Shown in pieces: positions 60,203-64,000 of a DNA stretch of 64,000 nucleotides. How positions within the stretch are numbered: position 1 is the stretch's first letter; each line of letters starts with the position of its first letter. The notes beneath the pieces are model-generated. The model saw nothing but the letters and a program-made list of their open reading frames with translations, was not told the DNA's origin and did not search any database. The translations under genes were made by a program, and so were the position numbers. The stretch comes from Mesorhizobium sp. B1-1-8 (lineage in GTDB: Bacteria > Pseudomonadota > Alphaproteobacteria > Rhizobiales > Rhizobiaceae), in assembly GCF_006442795.2 (NCBI RefSeq), contig NZ_CP083956.1:4007501-4071500 (forward strand), read 5' to 3'.

Positions 60203-61512
60203 GACCAGTCGCCCTCGGGCGTGCCGTTGAAGCGTTTCTTCAGGTCGGCCCAGCAGTCGATGTAATTGTCCTGTCTGGTGTCGATCTCGGCGGCGTAGCG
60301 GGTCAGCATCTGAGGAAAACGCGTCTCGAACATGAAGGCCATGGTGTTGTCGAGCTTGACCGGTTTCAAGTCCGCGCGGGTGGCTTTCTCAAAACCTGTC
60401 GCATCCGGCCCATGCGCCAGCATCTGGTTGTGAAGGCTGATGCCGCCGGGGACAAAACCTTCCTCCTTGGCGTCGTACTGGCCGTGGATCAGGCCCATGA
60501 ATTCGCTCATGATGTTGCGGTGGTACCATGGCGGCCGGAACGTATCCTCCGCCACCAGCCAGCGCGGCGGGAAGATGACGAAGTCAATGTTGGCGGTGCC
60601 TTCCTCGCCGCTCGGCGCCGTCAGCACGGTGAAGATCGACGGATCGGGATGGTCGAACAGGATGGCGCCGACCGGCGAAAAAGTCGCAAGATCATATTTA
60701 TAGGGCGCGTAGTTGCCGTGCCAGGCGACAACGTCCAGCGGCGAGTGGCCAATCTCGGTGACATGGAAGGAGCCGCACCATTTGACGATCAGCCGGCACG
60801 GCGTCTCCTTCTCCTCGAACCAGGCGCAGGGCGTCTTGAAGTCGCGCGGATTGGCCAGGCAGTTGGCGCCGATCGGGCCACGGTCGGGCATGGTGAGCTT
60901 GGCGCCGTAATTCTCGCAGACATAGCCGCGCACTTCACTGTCGGCGAGCTCGACCTTGAAGACGAGGCCGCGCGGCAGCACCGTGATCTCGCCGGGCCGA
61001 AGCTCGATGACGCCCATCTCGGTGACGAGGCGCAGCGCCCCGACCTGCGGCACGACCAGCAATTCGCCGTCGGCATTGAAGAAATGGTCGTCGACCATGG
61101 AGCGGTTGGCGACATAGACATGCGCCGCCATGCCGCTTTGCCCCAATGCATCGCCGGCGGTGGTCATGGTGCGCATGCCGGAAATGAAGTCGGTCGGCTC
61201 GCTCGGCATCGGCACCGGGTTCCAGCGATACTGGCCGAGCGCCAGTTCGTGGTCGCCGAGATTGGGCGCGGTCTTCCACAGCGGATAGCTCGCCGCCTTG
61301 AAGCGGCCGGTATGCCGCACACTCGGTCGGATGCGGTAGAGCCAGGAGCGTTCGTTAGTGCCGCGCGGCGCGGTGAAGGGCGAGCCGGACAGCTGCTCGG
61401 CATAGAGGCCGTAGGCCGGCCGCTGCGGCGAATTGCGCCCCTGCGGCAGCGAGCCGGGCAGCGTCTCGGTCTCGAAATCGTTGCCGAAACCCGGCATGTA
61501 GGAAAGGGCCAT
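60199..61512 (-). CDS. hmgA: Homogentisate 1,2-dioxygenase HmgA
   Basis: Opens homogentisate to maleylacetoacetate with Fe(II) and O2. 437 residues from ATG 61512, which has GGGAGG upstream and begins [20 protein letters not shown] as in other HmgA proteins. Conserved blocks include [40 protein letters not shown] (His ligand), [22 protein letters not shown] (His, Glu) and [18 protein letters not shown]. First gene of the hmgA-MBL-fahA-dinB operon; a MarR gene is divergent from it. Confidence 0.97.
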   Translation of the reverse strand: MALSYMPGFGNDFETETLPGSLPQGRNSPQRPAYGLYAEQLSGSPFTAPRGTNERSWLYRIRPSVRHTGRFKAASYPLWKTAPNLGDHELALGQYRWNPVPMPSEPTDFISGMRTMTTAGDALGQSGMAAHVYVANRSMVDDHFFNADGELLVVPQVGALRLVTEMGVIELRPGEITVLPRGLVFKVELADSEVRGYVCENYGAKLTMPDRGPIGANCLANPRDFKTPCAWFEEKETPCRLIVKWCGSFHVTEIGHSPLDVVAWHGNYAPYKYDLATFSPVGAILFDHPDPSIFTVLTAPSGEEGTANIDFVIFPPRWLVAEDTFRPPWYHRNIMSEFMGLIHGQYDAKEEGFVPGGISLHNQMLAHGPDATGFEKATRADLKPVKLDNTMAFMFETRFPQMLTRYAAEIDTRQDNYIDCWADLKKRFNGTPEGDWS

Positions 61513-61546
61513 CGGTTCCTCCCGGATTGACCAAACCAGTTTCATT

Positions 61547-61567
61547 TGTAACCATCGAAAATGTAAC
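61547..61567. promoter_or_regulatory. Candidate MarR operator between hmgA and marR
   Basis: TGTAAC is repeated at 61547-61552 and 61562-61567, a 15-base period, in the 86-base divergent region. Direct half-sites of this kind could bind a MarR dimer pair that controls hmgA. Assigned by eye. Confidence 0.4.
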
Positions 61568-61598
61568 TATCAATCCGCAATGCCCGGATGTTTTAGCC

Positions 61599-62048
61599 AT
61601 GGAACCGGAAATCCTCGAACTGGAAAGCTTCCTGCCCTATCGGCTCTATCGCCTCGCCGACAGCATCAGCCGCGAATTCTCCAAAATCTACAAGGATCGC
61701 CACGGCCTGACGCGGCCGGAATGGCGCACGCTTTCAGGCCTCGGCCAGCGCGGCTCGATGACGGCGACGGAGCTTGGCGAGCAATCGGCGATGCACAAGA
61801 CCAAGGTGTCGCGCGCGGTGGCCGAGCTGGAGCGGCGGCGGTGGTTGATACGGACGCCGGACGAGAATGACCGCCGTGTGGAGCATCTGGCGCTGACCAA
61901 GGCCGGGCTTGCCGCCTATCGGGAGATGGTGCCGCTGGCGAAAGCGTTTGAAACGGAGTTGCTGGAGAGGCTGAGCGCGGAGGAGCGCGCGGCGGTTGCG
62001 AAAGGTGTGGCTGCGCTGGAGACCAGTCTGGTATCGGACCGGAAATAG
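61599..62048 (+). CDS. MarR-family transcriptional regulator
   Basis: 149 residues from ATG 61599 (MEPEILELESFLPYRLYRLA). A winged-helix core: LTRPEWRTLSGLGQRGSMTA, TELGEQSAMHKTKVSRAVAE, RRRWLIRTPDENDRRVEHLA (the wing with DxR). Divergent from hmgA, so it is the probable local repressor, released by homogentisate or a related aromatic (inference). Convergent with tdh across a family B repeat. Confidence 0.9.
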   Translation: MEPEILELESFLPYRLYRLADSISREFSKIYKDRHGLTRPEWRTLSGLGQRGSMTATELGEQSAMHKTKVSRAVAELERRRWLIRTPDENDRRVEHLALTKAGLAAYREMVPLAKAFETELLERLSAEERAAVAKGVAALETSLVSDRK

Positions 62049-62060
62049 ACGTTGGCGCGA

Positions 62061-62220
62061 GGCCCCCCTCTCTGTCCTGCCGGACATCTCCCCCTCAAGG
62101 GGGGAGATCGGCAGCTTTGGCGACGGCGCTCATCTTGCAACGTCTGCGATTGGCGAAGGCCGGCGTGACGGCCAATCTCCCCCCTTGAGGGGGAGATGTC
62201 CGGCAGGACAGAGAGGGGGC
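62061..62220. repeat. Family B palindromic repeat, copy 4
   Basis: Ends are CCCCCCTCTCTGTCCTGCCG and its complement CGGCAGGACAGAGAGGGGG, with inner hairpin arms CATCTCCCCCTCAAGGGGGG and CCCCCCTTGAGGGGGAGATG. About 70 bases of spacer separate the arms. It lies between the convergent marR-like and tdh genes. Confidence 0.9.
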
Positions 62221-62246
62221 GAAGGAACTCGACTTCTCCTCAGGGC

Positions 62247-63281
62247 CTACCAATCCATCACCACCTTGCCCGAACTGCCGCTCCGCATTGCATCGAACCC
62301 TGCCTGGAAATCGTCGATCCCAATCCGATGTGTGATCAGCCCCGAAACATCCAGCGGCCCCTGCACCAAAGCGATCATCTTGTACCAGGTCTCGAACATC
62401 TCGCGGCCGTAAATGCCCTTGAGATGCAGCATCTTGAAGATGACCTTGTTCCAGTCGATCTCGAAGCCGGTGGGCGCGATGCCGAGGATGGCAATCTTGC
62501 CGCCATTGTTCATGGTGTCGATCATGTCGCGGAAGGCGGGTGCTGCGCCCGACATTTCCAGCCCGACGTCGAAGCCCTCTGTCATGCCGAGCGCCGGCAT
62601 GACATCGCGCAGCTTTTCCTTCGAGGCGTCGACGACGTGCTGGACACCGAGCTTCCTGGCCAGTTCCAGCCTGACCGGGTTGATGTCCGTGATGACGACC
62701 TTTCTTGCGCCGACGCACTGCGCCACCAGCGCGCCCATGATGCCGATCGGGCCGGCGCCGGTGACCAGAACGTCCTCGCCGACCAGATCGAAGGATAATG
62801 CCGTGTGGACGGCATTGCCCAGAGGATCGAAGATGGCGGCGATCTCGTCCGGCACGTCGTCGGGGATCGGCACGACATTATGCTGCGGGATCGCCAGATA
62901 CTCGCCGAAGGCGCCGGGACGGTTGACGCCGACGCCGAGCGTGTTGCGGCAGAGATGCCCCCTGCCCGCGCGGCAGTTGCGGCAATGGCCGCAGACGATG
63001 TGGCCTTCGCCCGAGACCCGCTGGCCGACCTTGTATTCGGTGACCGCGGCGCCGAAATCGGCGACCGTGCCGACGAATTCGTGCCCTGTCACCATCGGTA
63101 CCGGCACTGTCTTCTGCGCCCACTGGTCCCAATTGTAGATGTGGACGTCGGTGCCGCAGATCGCGGTCTTCCTGACCTTGATCAGCACGTCGTTGGGGCC
63201 GATTTCCGGCACCGGCACCTCTTCCATCCAGATGCCAGGCTCGGCCTTGGCCTTCACCAGCGCCTTCATCATGTTGGACAT
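62247..63281 (-). CDS. tdh: L-threonine 3-dehydrogenase Tdh
   Basis: Oxidises L-threonine to 2-amino-3-ketobutyrate with NAD+. 344 residues of the zinc medium-chain dehydrogenase family: [19 protein letters not shown] (catalytic zinc), TGHEFVGTV, the structural zinc cysteines in [16 protein letters not shown], and the NAD fold [17 protein letters not shown] 63281 has GGAGAG upstream; 63272 is possible. Follows kbl and an SRPBCC gene on the same strand, so threonine goes to glycine and acetyl-CoA. Confidence 0.96.
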   Translation of the reverse strand: MSNMMKALVKAKAEPGIWMEEVPVPEIGPNDVLIKVRKTAICGTDVHIYNWDQWAQKTVPVPMVTGHEFVGTVADFGAAVTEYKVGQRVSGEGHIVCGHCRNCRAGRGHLCRNTLGVGVNRPGAFGEYLAIPQHNVVPIPDDVPDEIAAIFDPLGNAVHTALSFDLVGEDVLVTGAGPIGIMGALVAQCVGARKVVITDINPVRLELARKLGVQHVVDASKEKLRDVMPALGMTEGFDVGLEMSGAAPAFRDMIDTMNNGGKIAILGIAPTGFEIDWNKVIFKMLHLKGIYGREMFETWYKMIALVQGPLDVSGLITHRIGIDDFQAGFDAMRSGSSGKVVMDW

Positions 63282-63327
63282 TGGACGCTCTCCAAAAAAT
63301 CTTCTCTATCTTGACGGATCGGAAGCA

Positions 63328-63771
63328 TCAGCCCGTCGCCTCCAGAATGGTCTTCAGCCGCAGCAGATCCCGATCTGTCGAGCGCCGAACGGCCAAGGCC
63401 ATGAACGGGGCCATCAGACGGGAAAAGCCGGTCGGCGTCCCGCGGTTTCGGAGCGTCATATGGGTGCGGCCTTCGCCGGCGTCCCGCCACGCATAGCCCG
63501 TTTCCATGGGAAACGGCCCTTCAGCGGTTCGCATCACGAGTTTCTCGCCAGGCACCAACTCCACGATCTCGTAGGTGTAAACAAGCCGCCTTCCGAGAAA
63601 CCGCGCCACGAACCCAATTCTCGATCCCACCCTGGCCGGTCGAGGCGTCTTCCACTCCACCGAATCGATGTTGACGTACCAGCGCGGGACATTGTCCGGA
63701 TCGGCGGAAAAGCCGGCGACCACCGCACGCGGCCTGGCGATCTCGATCTCGCTCGTCACATCGATCGCCAT
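63328..63771 (-). CDS. SRPBCC family protein
   Basis: 147 residues of the START/polyketide-cyclase-like fold. It starts AIDVTSEIEIARPRAVVAGF and carries PDNVPRWYVNIDSVEWKTP, GSRIGFVARFLGRRLVYTYE and RTAEGPFPMETGYAWRDAGE. Such proteins bind hydrophobic ligands in a deep pocket. It is inserted between kbl (27 bases upstream) and tdh (46 bases downstream), which are normally neighbours. No known role in threonine metabolism. Confidence 0.85.
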   Translation of the reverse strand: MAIDVTSEIEIARPRAVVAGFSADPDNVPRWYVNIDSVEWKTPRPARVGSRIGFVARFLGRRLVYTYEIVELVPGEKLVMRTAEGPFPMETGYAWRDAGEGRTHMTLRNRGTPTGFSRLMAPFMALAVRRSTDRDLLRLKTILEATG

Positions 63772-63798
63772 GATAGACTTCCATTCTCCCCCTCAGGG

Positions 63799-64000
63799 TC
63801 AAGCGATGACACCCAATTCCTTTCCCACGTCCCCAAACGCCGCCACGGCGCGGTCGATATCGGCGCTGGAATGCGCCGCCGACATCTGCGTACGGATGCG
63901 CGCCTGGCCCTTCGGCACCACCGGGAAGGAGAAGCCGATGACATAGATGCCCCGTTTCAGCATGCGCGCCGCCATCTCCTGCGCGAGTGCTGCGTCGCCC
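63799..64000 (-). CDS. kbl: Glycine C-acetyltransferase Kbl, C-terminal end only
   Basis: The last ~66 codons of a PLP-dependent alpha-oxoamine synthase (2-amino-3-ketobutyrate CoA ligase), cut by the window edge. The readable end includes [39 protein letters not shown] and the tail [14 protein letters not shown] followed by TGA. This [10 protein letters not shown] block is characteristic of Kbl. Produces glycine and acetyl-CoA from the Tdh product, in an apparent kbl-SRPBCC-tdh operon. Confidence 0.93.
   Translation of the reverse strand, partial: GDAALAQEMAARMLKRGIYVIGFSFPVVPKGQARIRTQMSAAHSSADIDRAVAAFGDVGKELGVIA

Noticed and set aside
1624..62220. Repeated palindromic units considered as a dispersed CRISPR or small RNA array
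   Set aside because: The units are far apart, self-complementary and without regular spacers or cas genes. They are interspersed repeats.

Overview
The window is high-GC chromosomal DNA from an alphaproteobacterium of the order Hyphomicrobiales (Rhizobiales), most like Mesorhizobium or a close Phyllobacteriaceae relative. The main evidence is an adjacent ndvB-ndvA pair for cyclic beta-1,2-glucan synthesis and export, a hut locus with both HutF and HutG, an AztABC zinc importer, and several families of roughly 150-base palindromic intergenic repeats typical of mesorhizobial genomes. No rRNA, phage module or CRISPR array is visible. The assignment rests on gene content and recall of families, not on a database search.

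Region by region. 0.2-5.0 kb: MFS transporter, rlmE-ppx/gppA pair, YbhN-like membrane protein. 5.2-9.9 kb: tRNA-Gln(CTG), followed by a small accessory patch with an IS1380-family transposase, a gene whose 3' end runs into that IS, and several small unknown genes. 10-18.8 kb: aldehyde dehydrogenase, a free-methionine-sulfoxide reductase, then a GlxA-type regulator followed by a DddP-like M24 enzyme, an isochorismatase-fold hydrolase, an HSL-type alpha/beta hydrolase and an orphan peptide-type ABC binding protein. 19-26.7 kb: two tandem paralogous membrane proteins, divergent from a tightly overlapping DUF4129-DUF4350-MoxR-DUF58-SpoIIM-RDD operon. 27-30 kb: D-lyxose isomerase, a DSD1/D-threonine-aldolase-like PLP enzyme, and an isolated ccmC bracketed by inverted repeats. 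30-41 kb: ndvA and the very large ndvB. 41-49.4 kb: a complete five-step histidine degradation locus (hutI-hutH-hutG-hutU-hutD, divergent from hutF-hutC) with a probable HutC operator. 49.5-50.8 kb: an intact IS4-family element inserted in an intergenic repeat, with a 9-bp target duplication. 50.8-54.5 kb: RidA protein, aztABC with a strong terminator, TIGR01244 protein. 54.7-62 kb: tyrosine/homogentisate catabolism (Lrp-type regulator, hppD, hmgA-MBL-fahA-dinB, MarR regulator) interrupted by two toxin-antitoxin modules, a frameshifted vapBC-like pair and an intact brnTA. 62-64 kb: tdh, an SRPBCC gene and the 3' end of kbl (threonine to glycine).

The observations I rate highest are these. The DddP-like protein keeps all six metal ligands with DddP spacing but has Gly where DddP has its catalytic Asp. 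The homogentisate operon has a DinB-fold gene and an MBL hydrolase but no visible maleylacetoacetate isomerase. The MoxR operon is paired with duplicated membrane proteins. ccmC stands alone between inverted repeats. vapC is frameshifted. Repeat elements have extended a coding sequence and served as an IS target.
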